A DNA stretch of 64,000 nt, from the NCBI GenBank assembly GCA_030739585.1, contig JASLYX010000007.1, positions 1 to 64,000 of the forward strand, read 5' to 3'. Source of the DNA: Candidatus Bathyarchaeota archaeon. Its GTDB lineage: Archaea; Thermoproteota; Bathyarchaeia; TCS64. Shown here in pieces: positions 9,766-18,775 of the stretch. Each line of letters starts with the position of its first letter. Positions within the stretch are counted from its first letter, which is position 1. Made by a program: the position numbers and the translations under genes. The notes beneath the pieces were generated by a model. It did not search any database, had not been told where the DNA came from, and saw only the letters and a program-made list of their open reading frames with translations.

Positions 9766-10968
9766 CTAAACTCCCTTAACATTGAGCTCTAAAACGATTC
9801 TCTTCACTGCCTCCACAGACGCGTCAGTTTTCAATCCCCTGTTATTTGCATGACTAACTGCCGCCTTGAACCCGGCGTTTCTCAGCCCATCAATGACTGG
9901 ATTAAGACGCCTTGATGCAACCCCTAAATTAGAACTCAACTCGTCTAAAACGAAAAAACCGGGAGGCATATCTATTTCTCCTCTGACCTTTCTGATTATA
10001 TTTATGAGTCTCCTATTGCTGCCAATAAATGAATCCTTAGAACACTCGATCATATCCAAGCAGAAATCATCATCGGCAAGGTTCCCGAGCCAGAGAGGTC
10101 CCGCAGCTTTCATCTCTGATCCACAGACTTCGCAGATACGCATTCTGTCGTCTAGCCCGCTTTTCTCTGAGCGAATACTCTTACACGCAGAACAATTAAG
10201 GAGATATCCTATCTCCCTGAGGCTTTTATCCACTCTCATCTTCCCTCTATCCAAGAGCATATAGAGCCGGATATAATGGTCTGCGAAAAAACTGAAAACA
10301 GGTTTAGATGCTACTTCGTGAATTGCGGCACCTCTAATGAAGGACCCGATCAGAATCCTTAACGCTGATTCGTGACTGTATCCTGTCCTCAGTGATGTGC
10401 TCCCGTATTTACGGATGCACGCCCGCACATTGACACCACAGAGAGGAGCCATATCAGTCGCCGTTAAGGCTACCATTCCGTCTCTTTTGGTAGCCCGCGC
10501 AACTGTATCGATAAAAGGGGCAGGGGTACCGAAAGGGTCGATATCAGTGTAATCAAATCGAGCAAGGGGTCGGGCGTGCAGCGATAATAGGAGATTTGCC
10601 TCCATCCTTCTCACACGTACCCTTTCACTCATTCCGTTCAATCCGATATTTTTCTCGGTGAGTCTTACTGCATGGGGGCTCATATCCCCTAGCACAATTT
10701 CTCGTACTTTCGGCACTTCAAGGGCCATCCTGATTCCCCTAATTCCAGTCCCGCACATAGGTTCACATATCGTTAGTGGCCTTGACAAACGTCTCTGGAG
10801 AGCGCCAAGAGCCAGAATCGCAGAATCCCTGTTCATATTCATTATAGGGTTGTAAAAAACTGGCGCTCGAGACCGTGCCCTCTCGAGAGTTTCGCCCTCT
10901 GATGAGACGACTTTGTAGATAATTATCTGAGCCATCCCTTCGGAAATAAAAGTCTTGGAATATTCCAT
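9766..10968 (-). CDS. trm1: tRNA (guanine26-N2)-dimethyltransferase Trm1
   Basis: 400 residues, typical for archaeal Trm1, which makes m2-G and m2,2-G at position 26 of tRNA. Signature pieces: PVFYNPIMNMNRDSAILAL (about 36-54), the SAM-binding EPMCGTGIRGIR (about 69-80), and the catalytic YTDIDPFGTPAPFID (about 140-154). A cysteine cluster LNCSACKSIRS with RICEVCGSEM in the C-terminal part is the expected zinc-binding site. The rlmE gene follows within 7 bases. The A+T-rich stretch around 11037-11050 (AAATATATTTACC on the minus strand) is the best promoter candidate. Confidence 0.92.
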   Translation of the reverse strand: MEYSKTFISEGMAQIIIYKVVSSEGETLERARSRAPVFYNPIMNMNRDSAILALGALQRRLSRPLTICEPMCGTGIRGIRMALEVPKVREIVLGDMSPHAVRLTEKNIGLNGMSERVRVRRMEANLLLSLHARPLARFDYTDIDPFGTPAPFIDTVARATKRDGMVALTATDMAPLCGVNVRACIRKYGSTSLRTGYSHESALRILIGSFIRGAAIHEVASKPVFSFFADHYIRLYMLLDRGKMRVDKSLREIGYLLNCSACKSIRSEKSGLDDRMRICEVCGSEMKAAGPLWLGNLADDDFCLDMIECSKDSFIGSNRRLINIIRKVRGEIDMPPGFFVLDELSSNLGVASRRLNPVIDGLRNAGFKAAVSHANNRGLKTDASVEAVKRIVLELNVKGV

Positions 10969-11109
10969 CTAGACTATCTAGAGAGAACCGAGTTATTACA
11001 TTAAGCCATCAGAGCGTAAATTTCGGTAGAATTGGTAAATATATTTGAATATTTTGTACCAAAAAATCCATGACCTAAGTCGTTTATTTGATACATAGAA
11101 GAAAAAAGA

Positions 11110-11335
11110 TTACCATATTCAGATTTCGTAGTGCGTGGGTGTTCCCTGTGGAAGTCAGGACAACCAGTTCCACTTGTCCTATTATATAACGTAGCCTCCC
11201 ATCATGCTCTCTGATGCATATCCACCAGACCTTCTTACCACTTCCTGGAGCAACCTGAGCTGGCGTCAAATCCCCATTCTGGGTTGGGTGCCCCTCCTTG
11301 ACTAGTTCAGATTTACTCCTTCCAGCCCGCCCTTT
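11110..11335 (-). pseudogene. Decayed DUF4379-like zinc-ribbon repeat, left fragment
   Basis: On the minus strand this reads SELVKEGHPTQNGDLTP, then SGKKVWWICIRE, after which the frame shifts by one base and continues WEATLYNRTSGTGCP following a TGA. The pattern (V)KEWHPTKNG-L-P-x-x-V-x-GSGKKVWW-x-C-x-x-GHEWEA-x-x-x-R-GTGCPxC is that of the probable zinc-ribbon domain DUF4379 (named from memory). Here the GHE is lost to the shift and the final CPYC is changed to CPDF, so it is not functional. It lies just left of the G+C-rich ABC transporter block and matches the fragment on the other side at 15835-16205, in the same orientation. Confidence 0.65.
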
Positions 11336-11420
11336 CCAGATAGTCTTCCCGGGCCAGCGGCTACGGCTCAAAGGAACGACCCTGATGGGTGAGTAATAGA
11401 GTTACCCGAGGATCTTTTTT

Positions 11421-13298
11421 CTAATCCTCCACGGAGACCAGCTGCATCTCGCAGAGCCTCCTGTAGAGCGGGCTGCCCTCTAGGAGCTCCTCGTGGGAGC
11501 CCTCGGCCTCTATCCTCCCCTCGTTCAATAAGAGAATCCTGTCGGCCTCCCTCACCGTGGAGACCCTATGGGTCACCAGAAGCACGGTCCTACTCGCCAT
11601 CTCCTCCCTGATCGCGTCCTGTATCAGCGCCTCTGTATGGGGATCGACGCTGCTCGTCGCCTCGTCGAAGACCAATATCTTCGGATCGGAGAGCAGCGCC
11701 CTCCCGAGACAGACAAGTTGCCGCTCACCGTAGGAGAGGTTTGTCCCCCTCTCCTGGATCACTGTATCATAGCCCTCCGGGAGCCTCGAGATGGCATCGT
11801 GGATCCCAACAAGTCTCGCGATCCTCATCATCTCTTCGTCCGGGGCTTCGGAGCGCCCGAACTTTAGGTTGTACTCGAGGGTTCCCGAGAAGAGGTAGGG
11901 TTCCTGCAGGACGATGGATACGGTTCTCCTCAGGGACTCGAAGTCCGCCTCCTTAATGTCCACTCCGTCGATCTCTACGACCCCCTCGTCGGGATCGTAG
12001 AACCGCCCGAGGAGGTTGATGATCGACGACTTGCCGGCTCCTGTGGGCCCGAAGATAGCGAGGCTCTCCCCGGGGCAGGCCTCGAAGGATATGTCTCTGA
12101 GGACCGGGAAGTCCTCAACGTAGCTGAATGTGACCCCATCGAAGACGAGGCGCCCCTGGACATCATCCATTTCTACGGCGTCGGGGGCTTCCCGGATCTC
12201 TGGTTCAAGGTCGAGGATGGTGAATATTCTCTCGGCGCCGGCCAGCGCGCTCTGGATCTCGCCGTAGAACATCGCGAGGTTCTGGATAGGGTTGAAGAAA
12301 GATGCCGCGTACTCCGAGAATGCAATCAGCTCTCCCAGGGTGCGGGCGGCGAGCATCACCTCCTGCCCCCCCAGGTACCAGATCGCGGCGGTCATGATCG
12401 AGTTGAGGACCGTCACTGTCCCAGAGTACACCACGGAGACAGACTCGGCCCTGACCTGGGAGCGCATGTTCTGCTCGTTGACCTCGTCAAACTCCACTAT
12501 GGATCGGGCCTCTTGGTTGAGGGCTTTGGTGACCCTCGCCCCGTACATCAGATCCTGGACCTTCCCGGTGAGGGAGGCCACGTTCCTCCTGGCGATTCCC
12601 CAGGCCGATTTGACCCAGCCCTGGAAGAGCCTGCTCATGAGTGCCACCACCGGGGCGATGAGGAGCGCGACCAGGGTGAGCCTCAGGTTCAGGAAGAACA
12701 TCACCGCGAGGATCGCCACCGCCATCATCAGGTCGGCGAAGAGCCCCACCACCCCCGTCGACATCAGCTTCTTTAGGGACTCGGCGTCGTTCGTGACTCT
12801 CGAGACCAGCCGCCCGGTGTTTCCGTGCTCGAAGAACCTCTGAGAGAGAGCCCCGAGGTGCCCGAAAAAGTCAGCTCTGATATCGGCGATCACGATGAGC
12901 CCGAGCTTGTCGATATAATAGGTCTGAAGGGATGATGCGATCCACTGAGCCAAGGAGATCAACACGTAGAGGAATCCCGCGGAGAGAAGTATGTGGGGCG
13001 TCCCAGGATATGCGCCGCCGCCGAGGGCCGCGGCGAGGGCCTCCAGCAGCCCGGCGAGCCAGAGGCCGTCGGCGGTGGGGGTCCCGTTGATGTAGAAGTC
13101 GAGGGTGACCTTGTAGAGGTAGGGCCCCGCCAGCACGGTGGCCATCTTGAGGATTACGAGGATCATCTCGAGGGCAAATAGCCCCCTGTGCCTCAGCATG
13201 TACCCGAATATGAGACGTTTAATCAGCTCTAGGTCGGTGAACTTCCTTTCGGTGGACTCAAGGGAGCCCACGTCGTACCGGTCCACGTACTCGGCCAT
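11421..13298 (-). CDS. ABC exporter subunit (TMD-NBD half transporter), catalytic-site partner
   Basis: 625 residues: six membrane helices (about 30-350) followed by an ATPase domain. Walker A is GPTGAGKS (417-424), the signature is the altered LSYGE (521-525), Walker B is ILVFDE with the catalytic Glu546, and the switch histidine is His577 (LLVTHR). It overlaps the upstream half transporter by one base (TGATG), so the two are translationally coupled and surely form a heterodimer. This subunit supplies good Walker A/B and H-loop residues, while the partner supplies a canonical LSGGQ, giving one consensus ATP site. The cargo (lipid, drug or peptide) cannot be deduced. The gene is visibly richer in G+C than most neighbours. 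Confidence 0.92.
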   Translation of the reverse strand: MAEYVDRYDVGSLESTERKFTDLELIKRLIFGYMLRHRGLFALEMILVILKMATVLAGPYLYKVTLDFYINGTPTADGLWLAGLLEALAAALGGGAYPGTPHILLSAGFLYVLISLAQWIASSLQTYYIDKLGLIVIADIRADFFGHLGALSQRFFEHGNTGRLVSRVTNDAESLKKLMSTGVVGLFADLMMAVAILAVMFFLNLRLTLVALLIAPVVALMSRLFQGWVKSAWGIARRNVASLTGKVQDLMYGARVTKALNQEARSIVEFDEVNEQNMRSQVRAESVSVVYSGTVTVLNSIMTAAIWYLGGQEVMLAARTLGELIAFSEYAASFFNPIQNLAMFYGEIQSALAGAERIFTILDLEPEIREAPDAVEMDDVQGRLVFDGVTFSYVEDFPVLRDISFEACPGESLAIFGPTGAGKSSIINLLGRFYDPDEGVVEIDGVDIKEADFESLRRTVSIVLQEPYLFSGTLEYNLKFGRSEAPDEEMMRIARLVGIHDAISRLPEGYDTVIQERGTNLSYGERQLVCLGRALLSDPKILVFDEATSSVDPHTEALIQDAIREEMASRTVLLVTHRVSTVREADRILLLNEGRIEAEGSHEELLEGSPLYRRLCEMQLVSVED

Positions 13299-15121
13299 CA
13301 GGAGCCACCCCTCAAGTCGAGGGCCTGGGATTCGATGAGCTGCCTGTATATCGGGTTCGAGTGGAGGAGGTCGTCGTGGCTCCCCTCGGCGGCTATCCTC
13401 CCCCGGTCCATCACCACGACCCTGTCCGCAGCCTTGCAGGTGGAGGCCCTCTGGGTGATTATCAGGGCGGTGCGGCTCTCCAGGAGAGCGTCTATGGCCT
13501 TCCGGATGAGGGCCTCGGTCTCGGCGTCAACGTTGGAGGTCGAGTCGTCGAGGATCAATATACCGGGGTCCGTCAGAATCGTCCTCGCTATCGTCAACCT
13601 TTGCCTCTGCCCCCCGGAGAGGGTGAGCCCCCGTTCGCCCACCAGCGTCCCGTAGCCGTCGGGGAGGGACTCGATGAATTCGTGGATCTGCGCCGCCTTG
13701 GCGACCTCGACAACCTCTTGGTCGGTAGCGTCGGGCTTCCCGAACGCGAGGTTGGCCCTGAGGGTATCAGAGAAGATGAAGACGTCCTGGAGGACTATCC
13801 CGACCTGTTTCCGGAGGCTGCTCAGGGAGACGTCCCGGACGTCGTGGCCGTCGATCCTCACCAAGCCTGCGGTCACGTCGTAGAACCGGGGCACCAGCTC
13901 GGCGAGGGTGGTCTTCCCCGAGCCCACGAATCCCATTAGGGCTACTTTCTCGCCGGGCTGCACCTTCATTGAGATGTCTTGGAGGGTCTCCTCGGCCCCT
14001 TCGTAGGAGAAAGAGACGCCCCTGAACTCGACCTCCCCGGTCACCTGGGGAAGCTCGACAGGGTCTGGTGCCTCTGGTACGTCCTCGCCGATGTCTATCA
14101 CTTCGAAGACCCGCCTGGCACTGGCTATCGCGTCCTGGTAGAACATGATGAGCCGGGCAAACATCCGCATGGGCCCCACGAGCTGGGTGAAGTAGGTCCC
14201 GAACAGGATCATGGCCCCGATGGTGAGGCGGCCGTCGATGACTCGCTGGCCCCCGTAGAAGATGACGAGGGCCATGCCCACGGCAATCATCGCGGCTGAG
14301 GAGGGCCGGTACATGGACTGTATCCGTGATGCCTTGAGGCTGGTCTCGACGTAGCCCCGGTTATCCTCCTCGAACCGCTCCATGAATGTGGCTTCCTGTC
14401 CGTAGCTCTTCACCAGCTTGTGCGCGACGATGCCCTCGACTAGAACGGAGCTCATCTCCCCGAACTGGTTCTTCGCCTTCGCAAGGTGGCCTCCGATTCG
14501 GCTCGAGTAGAGTCGGGTGGAGAGGAAGACGAGGGGCATGGGGAGGCTGCAGATGAGGGCGAGGCCAGGGTCCACGAGGTAGAGGATGTAGAGGGTGAAC
14601 GTGAACTGTATGCCGTGCCTGAAGATCTCCCGCACCGTCTCCGAGTAGAAGAGGTCTATGGCCCCCATGTCGCTGGTGAGGCGGCTGATGATCTGGCCGG
14701 AAATGACCCTGTCGAGGTAGCTGAACGACTTGTGGATGAGGGCGTAGTAGAAGTCCCGGCGCATCACCCTGAGGATGTTCTGGGACAGCGAGGCCCTGAG
14801 GGTGATGTGGATGACGTGGAAGACCCCCCGCATCACGGCTAGGAGAACGATGATTCCGCAGAGCAGGACCAGGAGCTCGGTCTGCCCCTCGACTCCCGTC
14901 CATGCCTTGAGGAGCTCTAGGAACCAATGGGTCCCTCCAGGGACGGGGATCACTATGTAGTCGATGATGAGCATCACGATGAGAGGGGAGATCAGCGCGA
15001 AGAGGCCGTTCCTCCCAAAGGCTGTGAGGACTATTCCGAGGAAGATGTGGAGGAAGGGCCTCATGTAGCCCAACAGGCGTTTGGTGAGATCCCAGTTCGA
15101 GGGATCGTAGTCGATGGCCAT
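13298..15121 (-). CDS. ABC exporter subunit (TMD-NBD half transporter), degenerate-site partner
   Basis: 607 residues, first gene of the exporter pair, with six membrane helices (about 20-330) and a C-terminal ATPase. Walker A is GFVGSGKT (397-404) and the signature is a canonical LSGGQ (501-505). The Walker B ends LDD, so the catalytic glutamate is replaced by Asp526, and the switch histidine is replaced by Gln557 (IITQRA). These two losses, combined with the partner's altered signature, make the second ATP site degenerate, the pattern known from heterodimeric exporters such as BmrCD and TM287/288. It starts at the ATG at 15121 and is followed without a gap by the second subunit. Confidence 0.92.
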   Translation of the reverse strand: MAIDYDPSNWDLTKRLLGYMRPFLHIFLGIVLTAFGRNGLFALISPLIVMLIIDYIVIPVPGGTHWFLELLKAWTGVEGQTELLVLLCGIIVLLAVMRGVFHVIHITLRASLSQNILRVMRRDFYYALIHKSFSYLDRVISGQIISRLTSDMGAIDLFYSETVREIFRHGIQFTFTLYILYLVDPGLALICSLPMPLVFLSTRLYSSRIGGHLAKAKNQFGEMSSVLVEGIVAHKLVKSYGQEATFMERFEEDNRGYVETSLKASRIQSMYRPSSAAMIAVGMALVIFYGGQRVIDGRLTIGAMILFGTYFTQLVGPMRMFARLIMFYQDAIASARRVFEVIDIGEDVPEAPDPVELPQVTGEVEFRGVSFSYEGAEETLQDISMKVQPGEKVALMGFVGSGKTTLAELVPRFYDVTAGLVRIDGHDVRDVSLSSLRKQVGIVLQDVFIFSDTLRANLAFGKPDATDQEVVEVAKAAQIHEFIESLPDGYGTLVGERGLTLSGGQRQRLTIARTILTDPGILILDDSTSNVDAETEALIRKAIDALLESRTALIITQRASTCKAADRVVVMDRGRIAAEGSHDDLLHSNPIYRQLIESQALDLRGGS

Positions 15122-15200
15122 GGTCGTCTTTGTCTCCTTTTCTGCGGGTACTACGTCGTTGATGCGTATAGGATAATCGGATCCATTCTGGGCGCGCGCC

Positions 15201-15834
15201 TCAGTACCCCAGCTTCTCCCCCACCAAGACCACGGTGAACGGCGTCCGCCTGGGCCTCCGGCGGATGATAGTGGTTATCCCGCAGATCCTCTCAGGCGCC
15301 ACGCAGTCGCTGCACTCTCCCGTCTCGGAGCACGGAATTTTTGGGTGAAGCCTCCTCGCGTTCATGGGCGCCGCAATGTTGCTCGCCCTCCACAGCCCCT
15401 CCTCTAGATCCCCCGTGATCTTGTTCACCCCCGCTACCACGATCACCTTCTTAGGTCCGAAGATCATCGCGGCCACCCTCTGACCAGTCCCATCGATGTT
15501 AACCAGCTCCCCGGTCTCGGTGACCGCGTTGGTGCCTGTGATGAACACGTCCGAGTTGACGTGGGCGCGCCGGATCTCGATGACCTCCTCCGGGGACGCT
15601 CCCTCACGCCCCGCCTTCCAGTGATTTGCCACATCGACGCCCCGCGCTTCCAATGCGTCCACCAGCCCCATCTCCCTCAACGTCATCGAGCCCCCGAGAC
15701 CCACAGACGACCTCTCAGGACCCGGGGAGAGCCTCCTCCGCCGTAGGATGGAACTATACATCGAACCCGTTTCGCTCAAGAGCACTCAAAGTGTTCTCCA
15801 CACTGAGCCTCTCATGCCACTCCCTCGCCTCCAT
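15201..15834 (-). pseudogene. LUD-domain protein (DUF162/LutC-like), N-terminus disrupted
   Basis: The C-terminal two thirds are intact and clearly LUD family: SSVGLGGSMTLREMGLVDAL, FITGTNAVTETGELVNIDGTG (paraphrased core), then NKITGDLEEGL and a cysteine motif CSETGECSDC-x-x-P-E-R-IC near the end. The family is linked to lactate utilization and related redox roles. The expected N-terminus is present but broken: from the ATG at 15834 the frame reads MEAREWHERLSVENTLSALE, continues RNGFDV, then hits TAG. FHPTAEEALP follows in that same frame before a shift into the intact frame (open from 15785 down). So either it is a recent pseudogene or there is a sequencing error. It precedes the ABC exporter by 80 bases. 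Confidence 0.7.
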
Positions 15835-16205
15835 TAAACCAAACACCCCTTCCTGGAGTTACATCCGACGGTTTTAGAGTCCCGTTCATGGATGGGTGCC
15901 ATTCCTTGACTAGTTCATGATTTCTGGTTACTAGGCTTCCGCTTCGTTTCAAAGCAGCCTTTCTTATTAGACCGCCTCGCTTCTCATTGAAGCAGTACGG
16001 ACAACCAGTTCCACATGTTCTGTTATTGGGAGTAGCTTCCCATTCATGCCCTCGACTGCACCTCCACCAGACCTTCTTGCGACTTCCTGGAGTTAATCCT
16101 ATCTGGTGTTGAATTCCCATTTTTGGTTGGGTACCATTCCTTGGCTAGCTCAGGGTGTTTAACAGCCAGATTGTGATCTGGGGAAATCTTCAACTCAGAT
16201 AAATC
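15835..16205 (-). pseudogene. Decayed DUF4379-like zinc-ribbon repeats, right fragment
   Basis: Minus-strand reading from about 16205: SELKISPDHNLAVKHPELA, then KEWYPTKNGNSTPD, a +1 frameshift, LTPGSRKKVWWRCSRGHEW, EATPNNRTCGTGCPYC, and a second unit HELVKEWHPSMNGTLKPSD, ending abruptly at VTPG. So one complete repeat and two partial ones survive, with cysteines C-x(n)-C-P-Y-C for zinc. The sequence stops where the LUD gene begins. The similar fragment at 11110-11335 lies beyond the exporter genes in the same orientation. A frameshift and the abrupt end make this a remnant. Confidence 0.7.
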
Positions 16206-16334
16206 ACTGTGCTACCGCATAAAAAACCCGCCAATAAACTGCGAGATAAGGTCCACTCTGTTAGGGGACTCATGATTCTACAAGGATGCATATGAGGTTT
16301 TTCGTCATAGGTAAGGCGTTATAATATGTAAGTT

Positions 16335-16391
16335 CATTTCACCTGCGCGCATATAGAACAAGCTTCATAGAAACCATTTCACCATGCGCGC
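16335..16391. promoter_or_regulatory. Direct repeat CATTTCACC(A)TGCGCGC upstream of RNase J-like gene
   Basis: CATTTCACCTGCGCGC at 16335-16350 recurs as CATTTCACCATGCGCGC at 16375-16391, 40 bases start to start, about four helical turns, ending 45 bases before the next gene. Spacing and position suggest a dimeric regulator site. A related string CATTCACCTTCACGCGCGA occurs at about 175-195. Confidence 0.45.
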
Positions 16392-16435
16392 GTTTTAGAC
16401 CTATAGGTTAATGGATATCAAACCACGTTGATACT

Positions 16436-17947
16436 ATGAGGCTAATGGCAAATCTTCGTTTTTTTGGTGGCGTTAACGAAATCGGGGGTAATAAGATTTT
16501 ACTCGAGGATGGGGACGCTCGAATTTTCCTTGATTTTGGTATGAGTTTTGGTCAGTCTGGTAAATATTTCAGCGAGTTTCTGAATGCTCGAAAATGCAAT
16601 GGAATACAAGATTTTATTAAAACAGGACTATTGCCTGATTTAGAAGGGATATATAGACAGGATTATCTGCGTCACATGGGAAGGAAAAAAGAAGATCGTA
16701 CCATTGATGCAGTTATTATCAGCCATGCTCACATGGACCACGTTTCTTATGTCCATCATATTAGAAGTGACATCGAGATCATCCTGAGTCCTGGAAGTCA
16801 CGCGATTCTCTCCTCGCTGCAGGAATCAGGACGATCAGGTTGGCAAGATTATCTCACGGTTACTCCGAGTTTTATGATCAAAGAAAAGACAAGGGGTGAT
16901 GGTTATACAAAGGTTACTTCGAGGGATGGAGTGATAAATAGGCCATTAAGAGTATTGGAGTCCGGTGAGAAACATCAAATTGGGGACCTTGAAATTATTC
17001 CTTATGCGGTCGATCATAGTCTACCTGGAGCCACGGCTTATCTAATACATACCTCAGAGGGTACAATACTATATACTGGCGACTTTAGGTTTCATGGATA
17101 TTTTGGGCATAAGACTTCAGAGATGGTTGAAGCGGTATCGTCGGAACGGATTGACATAGTAATAACGGAGGGAACAAGGATAAATGAAGATACGGGCACC
17201 TCTGAACAGGACGTTTATGATCAGGCAAAAGAGATTATACGCGGCTCTAAAGGATTAGCTGTGCTTACCTTTCCACCGCGTGATTTGACAAGGCTCTTGA
17301 CATTTTATCGTATTGCTAAAGAGGTCGGGCGGAGTTTAGTAATTGGGTTCAGGCAGGCGAATCTACTTGAATATTTCTCAAAGATTAGTGATGAATTTCC
17401 ATCTGTTGATGACCCAAATATCCGCATTTTCGCTGATCGAAAGGGATGGGGAACTGTTGGACAGGATGACCTCCCGAGTAATATAGATGGCGTCACTATT
17501 CCTCAGAATATTTGTGATCAAGACTATGGAAAGTGGGAGAGAAAATATCTTGAGTACCCAAATACAGTCAATTTTCTTGATCTTAAGGACCAGTCCAAAT
17601 ACATGCTCTTCTGCAGTTATTTCCAGTTGAATGAGTTGATCGATATCAACCCAGTTCTAGGAAGTACGTATCTCCGGAGCATTACTGAACCTTTCAACGA
17701 TGAAATGAAGCTTGACTCTGAACGAGTGTTTAATTGGTTAAATCTCTTCGACTTGAAGTTGTTTGGTATGGAAAAGAAGGATAAACTTCATGCATCTGGA
17801 CATGCGTCAGGAACAGAGGTGTTTGATATGCTACGTATAATCCAGCCAAAGAGCGTAATCCCGATTCATACCGAGAACCCGAAGAAATTCCAAGAAAGCA
17901 AACATAACATAGTATTTGTTGAACAAGGAAAAGTTATCCAGATATGA
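16436..17947 (+). CDS. RNase J-like metallo-beta-lactamase/beta-CASP nuclease
   Basis: 503 residues. N-terminal metallo-beta-lactamase fold with FFGGVNEIGGNK (9-20), the zinc motif HAHMDH at 97-102, then YAVDHSLPGATAY and LYTGDFRFHG, which supply the further His and Asp ligands. The beta-CASP insert follows, and the C-terminus has HASGHASG (about 448-455) and IPIHTENP, the hallmarks of RNase J and related archaeal exonucleases that degrade or process RNA 5'-3'. Compared with classic RNase J it has extra sequence between FLDFGMSFG and HAHMDH. An internal ATG at 16445 is an alternative start. The A+T-rich composition differs from the G+C-rich exporter block to its left. Confidence 0.82.
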   Translation: MRLMANLRFFGGVNEIGGNKILLEDGDARIFLDFGMSFGQSGKYFSEFLNARKCNGIQDFIKTGLLPDLEGIYRQDYLRHMGRKKEDRTIDAVIISHAHMDHVSYVHHIRSDIEIILSPGSHAILSSLQESGRSGWQDYLTVTPSFMIKEKTRGDGYTKVTSRDGVINRPLRVLESGEKHQIGDLEIIPYAVDHSLPGATAYLIHTSEGTILYTGDFRFHGYFGHKTSEMVEAVSSERIDIVITEGTRINEDTGTSEQDVYDQAKEIIRGSKGLAVLTFPPRDLTRLLTFYRIAKEVGRSLVIGFRQANLLEYFSKISDEFPSVDDPNIRIFADRKGWGTVGQDDLPSNIDGVTIPQNICDQDYGKWERKYLEYPNTVNFLDLKDQSKYMLFCSYFQLNELIDINPVLGSTYLRSITEPFNDEMKLDSERVFNWLNLFDLKLFGMEKKDKLHASGHASGTEVFDMLRIIQPKSVIPIHTENPKKFQESKHNIVFVEQGKVIQI

Positions 17948-18046
17948 CTGAATGGTCTATTCTTTCATTTGTACTTTCTTGGTCTATTTATCGAGAGTGC
18001 ATGAAGTCTAAAGTATATCTTTAATCAAATATGTGTTAATATCCAA

Positions 18047-18775
18047 GTGAATTTTTTGATTGATACAATATTATTAGATTGTTGGGGAACAATCATCCAG
18101 GCACCCCATTTAATGAAACAAGGAATAGTCACAACACATTTCCATAAAATATTAGCCGATCAAGGACACAAAGTTGAATATAATGCATTTAGGGCCGCAT
18201 ACAAAAGATCTGCAAAAGCACAAAATATTCTGGCAAACAATACATGGGAAGAGTTCGATCACGAAAAACGATTACTTGAGACTCTTAAGGGAATAAACTT
18301 TAAAGAAGCAAAACTGTCAAACATCGTGAAAGAACTTTGGAAAGAATATCTTACACTATGGCCGATCCATTCAAAACCCTATAAAGAAACAATGCCTCTT
18401 CTCAATATGCTTAAAGAAAGTTACAAAATTGGGCTTGTTACTAACTTTGTTGACGGGCCAACAGCGCGAAAAGTATTTGATAGGTATCAATTCGAAAGAA
18501 TTTTTGATGTTATAGTAATTTCCGGGGAAGTTGGATACAGGAAGCCAAAACGACTTTTATTCGACCTTGCACTTTCCAAGCTACATTCGACCGTGGAAAA
18601 ATCAATAATGGTAGGAGACACGGTAATAGCAGATGTGATTGGACCAAAGGAGATAGGAATGAATGCGATTCTACTTGATGAGGATGGCTCCAAGGTGAAA
18701 AGCCATTATTTAGCGGATACCGTAATTTCAAATATTTGGGAATTACCGAACGCACTCAAGCACATTTATCAGTGA
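18047..18775 (+). CDS. HAD-superfamily hydrolase with DxWGT motif
   Basis: 242 residues starting at GTG. HAD motifs: nucleophile Asp11 in LLDCWGT (11-15), motif II LVTNF, motif III lysine in GYRKPK, and the acidic motif IV MVGDTVIADVIG. Phosphatases of this superfamily have DxDxT; here the second aspartate (general acid) is replaced by Trp, as dehalogenase-like members replace it with Tyr. An ordinary phosphatase mechanism is therefore doubtful, but the substrate cannot be inferred. It follows the RNase J-like gene by 99 bases in the same direction and shares its A+T-rich composition, so the two may belong to one transfer event. Confidence 0.75.
   Translation: MNFLIDTILLDCWGTIIQAPHLMKQGIVTTHFHKILADQGHKVEYNAFRAAYKRSAKAQNILANNTWEEFDHEKRLLETLKGINFKEAKLSNIVKELWKEYLTLWPIHSKPYKETMPLLNMLKESYKIGLVTNFVDGPTARKVFDRYQFERIFDVIVISGEVGYRKPKRLLFDLALSKLHSTVEKSIMVGDTVIADVIGPKEIGMNAILLDEDGSKVKSHYLADTVISNIWELPNALKHIYQ

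Noticed and set aside
12292-14842. Many long plus-strand frames opposite the ABC exporter genes
   Set aside because: They mirror G+C-rich codons of the exporter genes; none has family motifs or a plausible start.
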